64,000 nucleotides of DNA from Myxococcus virescens (GTDB lineage: Bacteria; Myxococcota; Myxococcia; Myxococcales; Myxococcaceae). The notes beneath the pieces were generated by a model. It worked only from the letters and a program-made list of their open reading frames with translations. It was not told the origin of the DNA and did no database searches. The stretch spans positions 449,293 to 513,292 of the forward strand of contig NZ_FNAJ01000005.1 in the NCBI RefSeq assembly GCF_900101905.1, read 5' to 3'. The translations under genes were made by a program, and so were the position numbers. Within the stretch, counting starts at the first letter, position 1, and every line of letters starts with the position of its first letter. Positions 7,789-18,600 of this stretch are shown one piece after another.

Positions 7789-8148
7789 TCAGTGCATCAC
7801 CCGCTCGCGGTCCACCAGCAGGAGGGGCGCGTCGTCCTGCGTCTCATAGGCCACGATGCGCAGCCCCACGCCGCGGCTGCTGCCCTCGCGCCCGTCCTTG
7901 CGCCCGAAGGCCAGGGCCACCTGGTAGCGGACCTCGCACAGGCACGTCATCTCCGTCCCGTCCTCGCCGGCGAACGTCACCTTCAGCTTCTCGCCCAGGC
8001 CCACCTGGTCCCGGACCTCCACGAACATGCCCCGCGCGCTGATGTTGCGGCCCACCCCCCGAAGCATCCCATCCTGGGTGGTGAGGTAGACGGTGAAGAC
8101 CTTGTCGAAACGGAGGTGGGAACGGCGCTCGTGAGGACGCTCAAACAT
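7789..8148 (-). CDS. PilZ-domain protein
   Basis: A 119-residue, single-domain cytoplasmic protein. The c-di-GMP binding elements are recognisable: an N-terminal basic R-x-x-x-R-type stretch (HERRSHLRF) and the downstream N-x-S-x-x-G motif as NISARGMFVE. Beta strands of a PilZ barrel follow, with an MTCLCEVRY segment. ATG 8148 was chosen because GGAG lies 8 bases upstream; an extension to 8229 has no such site. In myxobacteria such proteins (PlpA, for instance) couple to motility or envelope functions, but the partner here is unknown. It is divergent from the following secreted-protein gene. Confidence 0.85.
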   Translation of the reverse strand: MFERPHERRSHLRFDKVFTVYLTTQDGMLRGVGRNISARGMFVEVRDQVGLGEKLKVTFAGEDGTEMTCLCEVRYQVALAFGRKDGREGSSRGVGLRIVAYETQDDAPLLLVDRERVMH

Positions 8149-8315
8149 GGGGGTAGCTCCCGGAACAGGTGGTGACAGGCGCAACCTACACGGTAGCCAC
8201 ATGTAGGCAAGTTCTTCACCTACATCCACCCCTGCACACCCATGTAACGAGTGCCGGACACTTTCCGAAATGGCACGATTCCGGGCTGACCCCCTGTTCC
8301 CCGGAGACCTCGCCC

Positions 8316-8951
8316 GTGAATCGCATCCTCCTCGCCGCCGCCCTCTTCCTCGCGCCCGCGCTCGCCCTGGCAGACGCGGACCCTCGCTTCGCCAAGCTGC
8401 GAGACGAAGCCGAGCCGCTGGGCGGGCTGGGGACCTTCCTGGAAAAGTTCGTGGGCGCGTGCGACGGCCCCTTCGTGGACTCGCAGTGCAAGGCCAACGC
8501 GGAGGCGTTCCGGAAGAAGTACCAGGGCAAGCGGCTGTACATGATCGTCACCGAGGACGACGCCACCATGCTCACCCCGGGGCCCTATTCGCTGGGCACG
8601 GGCGAGTACAGCATCAACATCACCCCGTTCTTCCCCGGCGGCAGCTCGGCGCTCACGCACGGGGCGCCCAAGAAGACGGACGGCAACGGAAACCCCATCC
8701 TCCCCTACCTCACCGTCACCGGTGACATGCCGGCGGGGTGGAACCTGCAGATGTTCAACCGCCTCTTCTCCACGCGCTCGGTGCGGGCACAGATTGTCTT
8801 CACCCCGCAGAGCGTGTGGACCCTGCCCAAGAAGGGCGGCGGGAAGAGCCACGGCGTGACGGCGCGCATCGAAGCCATCTTCATCACCGAGGGTCGCAGC
8901 GGCCAGGCCATGGGCCTGTGGCTCCACGGCAAGGACGCCAAGAAGCGCTAG
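8316..8951 (+). CDS. secreted protein of unknown function
   Basis: The protein has 211 residues from the GTG at 8316, preceded by GGAGA at 8303. A clean signal peptide (NRILLAAALFLAPALALA) precedes a mature domain of about 190 residues. The mature part has two early cysteines (GACDGP and SQCKA) that may pair, then YMIVTEDDATMLTPGPYSLG and FNRLFSTRSVRAQIVFTP. It looks like a periplasmic or outer-membrane-associated protein conserved in myxobacteria, possibly one of their DUF families, but I cannot name it with confidence. It converges on the htrA-like gene, with 12 bases between stops. Confidence 0.65.
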   Translation: MNRILLAAALFLAPALALADADPRFAKLRDEAEPLGGLGTFLEKFVGACDGPFVDSQCKANAEAFRKKYQGKRLYMIVTEDDATMLTPGPYSLGTGEYSINITPFFPGGSSALTHGAPKKTDGNGNPILPYLTVTGDMPAGWNLQMFNRLFSTRSVRAQIVFTPQSVWTLPKKGGGKSHGVTARIEAIFITEGRSGQAMGLWLHGKDAKKR

Positions 8952-8963
8952 GCGGGCGTCACC

Positions 8964-10397
8964 TCACCGGGCGATGGCGATGTACTGGAGCGCCTCGCCC
9001 CGCTTCACCCGCAGGAGGATGCTGACCCCGGCGCTCCCCTTCCCCAGCGCCGCGCGCACCCCGGCCACGTCCTTCACCCGGCGGCGGTTCACTTCCGTCA
9101 CGACGTCTCCCGCCCGCAGGCCGGCCGAGTCCGCCGGGCTGCGCGGCGTGACACCCGACACCAGCACGCCGGACCAAGCCGTCTCCCCCAGGGGCGCGGC
9201 CACCTCCGGCGTGAGGTCGCGGATCACCAGCCCCATCTCCTCCTCGCTGGCCGTCCGCTGGATGAGCCCCTCGGTGGCCTCCTGCGCGGGGCGCGCCACC
9301 AGCCGCACCGTCACGTCCTGCGTCTCGGTGCCCCGCGTCAGCGACAGGCGCGCCTCGGTGCCCGGCGCCAGCAGCGCCACCTTGCGCAACAGCTGCAGGT
9401 AGGAGCCGATGGGCCGCCCGTTCACCGCCACCAGCCGGTCTCCGGGGCGGATGCCCACGGCCGCGGCGGGGCTGCCCTTGTAGACGTCCTTCACCAGCGG
9501 GGCCTGGCGCTCACCGCCCCCATGGCTCCCGTCATCATTGATGACGACGCCCAGCCACCCACGCTCCAGCTTGCCGTTCTCCCGGAGGTTGGGCAGCAGC
9601 TCCTTCACCAGGTTGCTGGGGACCGCGAAACCAATGCCCTGCCCCTGACTGATGATGGCGGTGTTCACCCCCACCACCTCCCCCTTCATGTTGAAGAGCG
9701 GCCCACCGGAGTTGCCGGGGTTGATGAGGGCGTCCGTCTGGATGAAGTCGTCGAACTGGCCCACGCCCAGCACGCGCTCCTTGGCGGAGATCATCCCGTG
9801 GGACACGGAGTGGTCCAGGCCAAAGGGGTTGCCAATGGCCACCACCCAGTCGCCCACCGCCATCCGGTCCGAGTCCCCCAGGTAGACGGCGGGCAGCTTG
9901 CCCAGGTCCACGCCGCTGAGCCGCAGCAGCGCCACGTCCGTGGAGGCGTCACGGCCCACCACGGAGGCGGCGAACTCGCGGCCATCCGCCAGACGCACGG
10001 CAATCTGCTGCGCGCTGGCCACCACGTGGTTGTTGGTGACGACGAGCCCGTCTGGCGTCAGCACGAAGCCGGAGCCGGTGGACTTCTTCATCCCCTCCAA
10101 GCCACCGGCCCGGGGCCCCACGGTGGTGATGTTGACGACGCTCGCCTCCACCGCGCGGATCAGCGGCGCCAGCGAGGACGGGGGCACGAAGTGGGGGATG
10201 CCCGGGTCTCCCTCGGCGCGCTCGCGCCACAGGCCCAGGCTGCCCGTCTGCCCCTCGACACCCGCGGCCTGCGCGGCGAACCACGCGGCATGCTCCCGGG
10301 CCCGCGCGGGAAGCCACGCGTCGAGAGGACCCTCGGCGGCCGCCGCGACCGGGACGAGCGCCAGCACCAAACACAGGGAGAAGAATCGGGAGAGCAC
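8964..10397 (-). CDS. HtrA/DegP-type trypsin-like serine protease with two PDZ domains
   Basis: Protein of 477 residues with a signal peptide (residues 1-21). The S1 domain shows all three catalytic sites: His in NNHVVASA, Asp in ASTDVALLRL and Ser in NPGNSGGPLF. PDZ1 covers about residues 280-370 (GWLGVVIND, GIRPGDRLVAVNG) and PDZ2 about 385-477 (GVLVSGVTPRSPADSAGL, GDVVTEVNRRRV). It should act in the periplasm as a quality-control protease/chaperone on misfolded envelope proteins. The start is GTG, with no strong ribosome site visible. It lies downstream of grpE on the same strand, separated by a hairpin. The gene symbol is left open because DegP, DegQ and DegS cannot be told apart here. 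Confidence 0.9.
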   Translation of the reverse strand: MLSRFFSLCLVLALVPVAAAAEGPLDAWLPARAREHAAWFAAQAAGVEGQTGSLGLWRERAEGDPGIPHFVPPSSLAPLIRAVEASVVNITTVGPRAGGLEGMKKSTGSGFVLTPDGLVVTNNHVVASAQQIAVRLADGREFAASVVGRDASTDVALLRLSGVDLGKLPAVYLGDSDRMAVGDWVVAIGNPFGLDHSVSHGMISAKERVLGVGQFDDFIQTDALINPGNSGGPLFNMKGEVVGVNTAIISQGQGIGFAVPSNLVKELLPNLRENGKLERGWLGVVINDDGSHGGGERQAPLVKDVYKGSPAAAVGIRPGDRLVAVNGRPIGSYLQLLRKVALLAPGTEARLSLTRGTETQDVTVRLVARPAQEATEGLIQRTASEEEMGLVIRDLTPEVAAPLGETAWSGVLVSGVTPRSPADSAGLRAGDVVTEVNRRRVKDVAGVRAALGKGSAGVSILLRVKRGEALQYIAIAR

Positions 10398-10451
10398 GGA
10401 GCGGCAGTCTACACGGCGGACCAGGGTCGAGCGGACTCAACAGCCTGGCCC

Positions 10452-10483
10452 GGCGCCCCCTTCCCGTGAGTGACGGGGGCGCC
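10452..10483. terminator. GC-rich hairpin between grpE and the protease gene
   Basis: A perfect 9-bp inverted repeat (GGCGCCCCC / GGGGGCGCC) with a 14-base loop lies just beyond the grpE stop and 55 bases before the protease start. It has no T-tract on either strand, so it may be a processing or attenuating stem rather than a full terminator. Confidence 0.4.
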
Positions 10484-10496
10484 CTGGACGGCGGCG

Positions 10497-11126
10497 TCAG
10501 GCCTGGACGGGGGCGACGTACTTCGCCACCTTCACCCGGGCCGGACGGATGATGCGGTCCTTCAGCCGGTAGCCCGCACGCAGCTCGGCGACGATGCGGT
10601 GGTCCTCGTCCGGCGTGGTGGTCACTTCCATGTCGACCGCATCGGCCGTGTTCGGGTCGAAGGGCTGCCCGACGACCTCGAGGCGCTCGATGCCCGTGGA
10701 CTGCGCCTTGCGCAAGAGCTCGGCACGGATCATCCGGACGCCCTCGGCCAGCGGCGAGGTGTCCTGGGCGCTGACGGACAGGCACCGGTCCAACTCGTCA
10801 ATGGCCTCCAGCAGCGTGATGGCCACGTTGCCGCGCTCCACGTCCAGCATGCGCTCACGCTCCCGCGTCACGCGCTGCTTGAACTCCTCGCGGTCCTTCT
10901 CCGCGGCCTGCACCGCGCGGACGGCAATGTCGAACTTCTTGCGAAGCGTCTCCAGCTCCGCGGCCATCCGCTCCCGCTCCGCGTCCTGGCCGGCAGCCGC
11001 GTGCTCCTCCGGAGCCTGCTGCTGGGAGGAAGTCTCCTCGGCGGCGGAAACAGGTCCCTCGCTGTTGGCGGAGGGGGGCTGCTGGGTGGCTTCGGGGGCT
11101 GCGTCGGTGCGGGTGTTACCGGCCAT
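10497..11126 (-). CDS. grpE: nucleotide exchange factor GrpE
   Basis: Protein of 209 residues that exchanges ADP on DnaK. The first 50 residues are a low-complexity Gln/Pro/Glu tail. Residues 50-110 form the long coiled-coil dimerisation helix (ERMAAELETLRKKFDIAVRA). The four-helix and beta-wing region follows, with GNVAITLLEAIDELDRCL, GIERLEVVGQPFDPNTADAV and the closing GYRLKDRIIRPARVKVAK, which matches the GrpE signature well. Neighbours are a sigma-1.1-like protein and FtsH upstream and an HtrA protease downstream, forming a protein-quality-control group. dnaK/dnaJ are not in the window. Confidence 0.95.
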   Translation of the reverse strand: MAGNTRTDAAPEATQQPPSANSEGPVSAAEETSSQQQAPEEHAAAGQDAERERMAAELETLRKKFDIAVRAVQAAEKDREEFKQRVTRERERMLDVERGNVAITLLEAIDELDRCLSVSAQDTSPLAEGVRMIRAELLRKAQSTGIERLEVVGQPFDPNTADAVDMEVTTTPDEDHRIVAELRAGYRLKDRIIRPARVKVAKYVAPVQA

Positions 11127-11232
11127 GTCTAACCTGAGGCGATGGTGGGTGCGCAGTCGCGCGCGAGAGGATAGGGAGTCACTGCTGCCCGGAACCTAAC
11201 CGCGAGGCGGCCCCTGTCAACGCGGGAGCGAG

Positions 11233-11478
11233 CTAGTGCTCCTGCGGCGCGGCGGGAGACTCGGCCATGAAGCCGTGGTCCACCTGCCCTGTCACCTCGT
11301 CGATGATTTCCACCTGGGCGGCCCGGAGCGAGTAATAGAGGAGCCACCGCTCCGCCGCCGTCAGGGTTCCCGCCGGCAGGGCCTCCTCAATCTCCTGAAC
11401 CGTGAGCCGGCCCTCCTTGAGCCCCTTCGCGAAGAGGGCCTTGCGGGCGATGTAGCTCTTACCGATCCTGTTCTCCAC
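11233..11478 (-). CDS. free-standing sigma-70 region 1.1-like small protein
   Basis: An 81-residue protein starting at GTG 11478 behind a strong AAAGGAGG. Residues 12-62 follow the pattern of sigma-70 region 1.1: a short helix with KALFAKGLKEGRLTVQEIEE, then ALPAGTLTAAERWLLYYSL and a strand QVEIIDEVTG. In housekeeping sigma factors this acidic domain blocks DNA binding by free sigma and gates the RNA polymerase channel. Here it stands alone, with no sigma regions 2-4 and a disordered C-terminal tail. It could bind RNA polymerase or DNA mimic-style, which is inference. It sits between ftsH and grpE. Confidence 0.65.
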   Translation of the reverse strand: MENRIGKSYIARKALFAKGLKEGRLTVQEIEEALPAGTLTAAERWLLYYSLRAAQVEIIDEVTGQVDHGFMAESPAAPQEH

Positions 11479-11590
11479 GGCGACGCCTCCTTTCCGCTAA
11501 AGATAATTTCGCCCACCGGCCACCGCAGGACGTCGCGGTGGCGGTGGGCTTCGGGACGGCAGGAGGGCAGGCGCCCAGCCAGCCGAAGCC

Positions 11591-13651
<2,061 letters not shown>

Positions 13652-13790
13652 GCTCGACCCTCCCCCTCCCCCGCCCACGCGGACACAGTGACCGCGAGGC
13701 GTCTTCCCTGGCGGGCCAAAGATGTTCACCGTTGCCATACCGTCAACCCGCCAGGCGGGCTTCACGGCATGTGCGGGCCCTTGCGGCGGA

Positions 13791-14717
13791 TCAGCGACAC
13801 CCGATCAACCACAAGGGTTGGCCAGTGAACTCCGTGCCCAACAAATAGCCGTTGCCGTCTTGCACGAAGGTGATGGCTTCTGCCTGGGCCTGGCTCCCGC
13901 TCGGAACCTCGACGAGCTGTCCTTGCAGCAGGTCCTCCAGCCGCGCGGCGTCGGGGCGGCGCAGCTCGTACGCGCGCGAGTAGGTGCGCAGCAGCAGCCG
14001 CTCACCGGAAGAATGCAGGGAGGCCGCGGTGGTGGCCCGGTCCATCCCGAGCGGCGCCGTCAGCGTCCCCAGCTTCCGGGCCTGGATGGGGGTCTCCGCG
14101 CTCAGCCCATCCAGCGCGAAGACATCCCCCAGGGAGTCCAGCGTCTTGGTGATGACGGCCAACCGGCCAGAGCGGGCGTCGATGATAACCGACTCCGCGT
14201 CGCGGGGCCCGTCCGGGTACATGAAGGACAGCACCTCCACCGGCACCGTGGCGTCCTCGAGCGCCTCCGGCTCTGGCAGCCGGTAGAGCCGCACCTGCTC
14301 CCGGCGCGCGAAGTTGTCACCGATGTCCGCGAGATAGACGCAGCCGCGCGACGCCCCCGGGGCGCAGGGCCCCACCGTGACGTCCTCGATGTCGCGAGGG
14401 GTGGCCCCGGTGAGCGTCAGCCGGGCGAGGATGGCGCCCTTCGCGTCCATCGCGAACAGCTCGAAGCCGTTGCCGGAGTCGTTGTGCGCCCAGAAGGCCC
14501 CCGGGTGGCGCTGGCTGGCGGCCAGGCCGGAGAGCTCGGGCAGCTCGTCGGGCACGGTGCCGGACCGCTGAGGCTCGCCGTAGAGCGTGCACCCCGGCAC
14601 GCCCTGGGCAGGGACCTGGTTCGTCGCCTCGGGTGGAGGCGGCGCGGGCGGCGGCTTGGAGCGGGAGCACGCGCCCAGCACTCCGGCCAGCAACGCCAGG
14701 AGGAGACGGCACGGCAC
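13791..14717 (-). CDS. lipoprotein with predicted beta-propeller-like domain
   Basis: Protein of 308 residues from the GTG at 14717. The signal peptide ends in a lipobox (LLAGVLGAC), followed by a Pro-rich linker. The mature domain has repeated beta-strand blocks with Asp/Gly turns ([73 protein letters not shown]). This resembles SMP-30/propeller-type periplasmic proteins, but no catalytic site can be assigned. The GTG lies one base past the stop of the Nudix gene, so translation of the two is probably coupled. Confidence 0.65.
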   Translation of the reverse strand: MPCRLLLALLAGVLGACSRSKPPPAPPPPEATNQVPAQGVPGCTLYGEPQRSGTVPDELPELSGLAASQRHPGAFWAHNDSGNGFELFAMDAKGAILARLTLTGATPRDIEDVTVGPCAPGASRGCVYLADIGDNFARREQVRLYRLPEPEALEDATVPVEVLSFMYPDGPRDAESVIIDARSGRLAVITKTLDSLGDVFALDGLSAETPIQARKLGTLTAPLGMDRATTAASLHSSGERLLLRTYSRAYELRRPDAARLEDLLQGQLVEVPSGSQAQAEAITFVQDGNGYLLGTEFTGQPLWLIGCR

Positions 14718-14718
14718 G

Positions 14719-15126
14719 TCAGCTGTCCAGGTCGAGCAGCTTCGCCAACGTCTTGGCATCCGCGTCCGGGAAGCGGTACGCGGACATCTCCTCCAGCGTC
14801 ACCCAGCGGTGGTCATGCACGCGCAGGTGTTGGATTTCCTCTGTCGGCCGCGAGAGCCGACAGTGGAAGACGCGGAAGTCGATGTCGTAGTTGGGGTACT
14901 CGTGGTGGGTGTGCATGGCCTGACCCAGCACGTCCACCTCCACGCCCGTCTCTTCCTGGATTTCCCGGGCAAGGGCCTCGGCGTCCTCTTCACCCTCCTC
15001 CACGCGCCCGCCGGGGAACTCCCACAGCAGGGGCAGTGACGCGGTGGGGGGGCGCTGGGTGATGAGGTAGCGCCCCTGCTCATTCTGGAGCATCGCACCG
15101 ACGACACGGACCTGACGGCGGGCCAT
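14719..15126 (-). CDS. Nudix hydrolase, MutT-like
   Basis: A 135-residue cytoplasmic enzyme. The Nudix box is complete: GGRVEEGEEDAEALAREI, then QEETGVEVD, matching G-x5-E-x7-R-E-U-x-E-E-x-G-U. Flanking WEFPGG and YDIDFRVFHC resemble 8-oxo-dGTP diphosphatases (MutT). The likely role is hydrolysing oxidised nucleoside triphosphates before polymerases use them. ATG 15126 has GAGGAG 6 bases upstream, whereas the longer frame to 15264 has no site. The gene is followed by the lipoprotein gene with a one-base gap. Confidence 0.88.
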   Translation of the reverse strand: MARRQVRVVGAMLQNEQGRYLITQRPPTASLPLLWEFPGGRVEEGEEDAEALAREIQEETGVEVDVLGQAMHTHHEYPNYDIDFRVFHCRLSRPTEEIQHLRVHDHRWVTLEEMSAYRFPDADAKTLAKLLDLDS

Positions 15127-15394
15127 TCGCTTCTCCTCTTTCTGGCGGGGACACCGGGGGGAGGGGCGAACTAACACACCCCCCGCCCGGCGCCAATGCC
15201 GCAACCCCAGTCGCCCAGCCTGCGCACGTCCGGACAACCTGGCCACCCTCCCCCTGGGCCACACAGTCGCCGCGGACGCCCGGGAGGCTTGCCCCGGCCG
15301 CCCGCCCCCCGGGCAATGTTCGGGTCCGTGCGCCAGCGCACCGGCATGTGGTGAATTGGATGACGGGAACGCGAGAAGGCGTCATGCTCGGCCC

Positions 15395-15631
15395 ATGACG
15401 ACGAGTCGTAGGGAAAGGGCCGAGGTGCTCGGAGCGGCACTGAAGGCCGCCCGCCAGCAGGCGGGGCTCGGCATGGAGGAGGTCGCCGAGCAACTGGAAA
15501 TCCCCGTGGAAGTGCTCGCTCGGGTGGAACGAGGGGTGATGGTGCCGACCATTCCCACCCTGACGCGCCTGTGTGTGATTCTGAAGCTGGACCCGGATGT
15601 GCTGCCCGAGCTGCCGGAGATGAGTGACTGA
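15395..15631 (+). CDS. small XRE-family helix-turn-helix protein
   Basis: A 78-residue protein made almost entirely of one lambda-repressor-like HTH: ALKAARQQAGLGMEEVAEQL with recognition helix IPVEVLARVERGVMVP and the closing helix TLTRLCVILKLDPDVL. There is no effector domain. ATG 15395 is the likely start; an in-frame ATG at 15356 would add 13 residues. It lies 47 bases before the giant kinase gene on the same strand and could regulate it. The 268 bases upstream, between it and the Nudix gene, show nothing I can identify beyond a divergent promoter space. Confidence 0.75.
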   Translation: MTTSRRERAEVLGAALKAARQQAGLGMEEVAEQLEIPVEVLARVERGVMVPTIPTLTRLCVILKLDPDVLPELPEMSD

Positions 15632-15678
15632 CGTCCGGGCGTGGCCGTCCAAGCTCACGGCCCCGAGCTCCCACGCCC

Positions 15679-18600
15679 ATGCGCTGCCCCACCTGCCATC
15701 GCCGCGTGGCCGAGCGCTGTCCTCGCCACGGCCCGGTCGAAGCGCGTGCCCCAGGCTCCTTGCCGGAGCCTCCGGATGTGGCGGGCTATGTCCTGGGAGC
15801 GCCCTTGGGGCGCGGTGGGTTTGGACGGGTGTTCGCCGCGCGGCGTGAGGTGGATGGGCTGGACGTCGCGCTGAAGGTGCTGGAACCGCTCGCGGGCGAA
15901 CGGCTGGGGCGGGAGTTGGAGGCCCTGCGCCGCATCGGCCCCCCCGCCGTGCCGCGGCTGCTGGGTGAGGCCACGACCCGCGCCGGTGAGCGGGTGGTCA
16001 TCATGGAGCGCATCGAGGGCCCGACGCTGGCTCGGCGCTTGGCGAAGCTGCCGGGCGCCGGTGCCCTGCCCTGGGCCGATGCGGCCCCGTTGATGCGAGC
16101 CCTGGCGGAGGCGCTGGCCCAGGTCCATGCGGCGGGCGTGGTGCACCGGGACCTGAAGCCGGAAAACGTCGTGCTGTCCGAAGGGCGGCTCGTCCTGCTG
16201 GACTTCGGGCTCGCGCGGCTGACGGCCCAGGATGATGGGGAGGGACTCTCGCCAGGGCTCACCCGCACGGGTCAGCGGCTGGGAACCCATGAGTACATGT
16301 CACCCGAGCAGTGCCGGGACGCGCGATACATCGACGCGCGCGCGGACCTGTATGGGCTTGGGGTCCTGTTCTTTGAGTTGCTGTGTGGCCGGCCTCCCTT
16401 TGTCGGAGAGGCGGCAGCGGTGCTCCAGGCGCATGTCTCGCGGCGGCCTCCGGCGATGCGGACGCTCGCGCCTTGGCCGGTGCCCGCGGCGGTGGAGACA
16501 TTGGTGCAGCGGCTGCTGGCCAAGGTGCCCGAGGACCGGGGAGACAGTGCGCGGTCGCTGGCGGAGGAGTTGCGCGAGCTTCAGGGCGCTGGCCATGCGC
16601 TGGGCACCCATGCGGTGTCCGGGGCCCTGGCGGAGAACCCGCGCCACGCCACGGAGGCGCCACGGACGGACACGGGCCCTTCAACCGCCCCCACCCCAGA
16701 CACCAGCCGGGCCACGCGCGACGTGGCGGTCCTCGGTGTGAAGTCCTCACTGGATGCACCGGCCTTGCAGGCCTCCCTCGCCGGAAGCGGCGTCATCCTC
16801 GCGCGCGTGGAGCCAGGCCTCTGCCTCTTCGCGTTCCCCCACGAAGCGGCGGTGGAAGCCGGGCTGCGCGCGGCGCTCCGGGCCGCAGAGGTGCTGAAAG
16901 CCGCCCTGCCCCCAAACGCGACGCTCGCGCTTCATTGCGCACCGCTGCGCGTTCGTGAGCGTGCAGGTCGCTTGACGGTGGGTGGCGCGGCGGTGGAGCG
17001 GCCCGAGCGGTGGTGGCCATCGTTTGAATCCGTCTCCACCCCTGAGACGGTCGCACTGACGGCCAGCGCCCGGGCCCACCTGGGCGACCTGCCCTCCAGC
17101 ACGCCGCATGGGGATGCGCTGACATCGCCTGACGTCCTCCTGGGCCGGGACACGGAACGACAGTGGCTGCGCGAAGCCCTGTCGCGCGTGCAGACACACG
17201 GTGCGCCCGTGCTGCGCACCCTGCTGGCGGAAGAGGGCCAGGGCAAGACGCGCCTGCTCACGACGTGGCGGAGCGAGCTGGAGGGCATGCCCGGCGTCTC
17301 CGTGCGCTTCGTCGAGGCGCTCCCGGATGAAGGGAGCGCGAGCGAGAGCGGGCTGCGAAGCCTCATCAACACCGTCCTTGGCCTGCCATCCCAGACACCC
17401 TCGGATGAGGCGCTGCGCCGGCTGCTCGCGGACGCGCGTCCCCCGGTGGATGTGGCCACCGTGCACCCGGCGGCGCGCAGGCAACTGGTGGCGAGGGCCA
17501 TCGCAGCGCATCTGTGGCGGCTCGCGGCCGCTCAGCCCCTGGTTCTGCTGGTCGATGACGCGCACACGCTGGACCCCACGGCCCTGGATGCACTGGAACT
17601 GGCGACGCTCTCTGGCGAGGGGGCGCCCCTGTGCGTGGTGCTCGCCGGCCGGCACCGGCTGCTGGGCCTGCGCCCCTACCTGGGAGAACGCGCACGAGAC
17701 GCCGAACAGCGAGAGCTTCCTCCCCTTCCGGAACACGATGCGCGCGAGCTGCTTCGCCAGTGGCTGCGCCCCGTAGACCTGATTGCCGAAGGTGTGTTGA
17801 GAGAGCTGGTGGACCGCTGCGGTGGCTCACCGCTGCGCATGCTGGAGACGGTGCGTGCCCTCCGAGGCGCGGGCGCCATCCGCACCCGTCCGGATGGAGG
17901 TGGCTACCTCGCCGCGGACGCCCTGAACGGGCTGGCCCCGGACCGCCCGGGCGCGGATGAACGGCTCGCAGAACGAAGCCTCTCGGGCCTGCCCCCTGGC
18001 ATGCGCGCCCCGCTCCAGGTCGCGGCACTCCTGGGAGACGACGTGCGGCTGGAGGAGCTCACCGCCACGCTCGCCCATCTGGAGGCAGACGCGGACCTGG
18101 ACCTGTCGCTGGACCCGGGCGTCGCGATGGAGCGGCTGGCACGCGCGGGCATGCTGGAGCCCCGAGGGCCGCGACGCTGGCGCTTCGAGCACACCACCCT
18201 GCGCGAAGCCTTCACCGCCCTGCTCCCTCCGCCACTGAAGCGGCGCATCTGCACGGCCGCCTTGCGCGCCCTGCCCGCGACGCCCACCGCCCGAAGGGCA
18301 CGTCTGGCCGAGTCCGCCGGAGATTCCCTCCAAGCCACGGCCCTCCACTGGAACCTGGCCGAATCCGCTCGCCACGCGCACCGGCTCCTGGAGGCGGAAC
18401 GGCACTACTCGGCCGCCCTGTCGCTGGTGCCGCGCACCGAAGAGGCCGTCCGGCTGGAGCTGCTGTCGGGACGAGGACGCGTGCGCTACCGCCTCCAGCG
18501 CATCGACGACGCCGTGGAAGACCTGCGCGCCGCCCGCCTGCTGGCCGAGGCCCACCGCGATGTGGTGCGCGAGGCGGACTTGCTGCTGGAGGAAGCCACC

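Noticed and set aside
8272-8289. TGGCACG resembling a sigma-54 -24 element before the secreted-protein gene
   Set aside because: The matching GC of the -12 element is one base off the required spacing, so it is not a convincing promoter.
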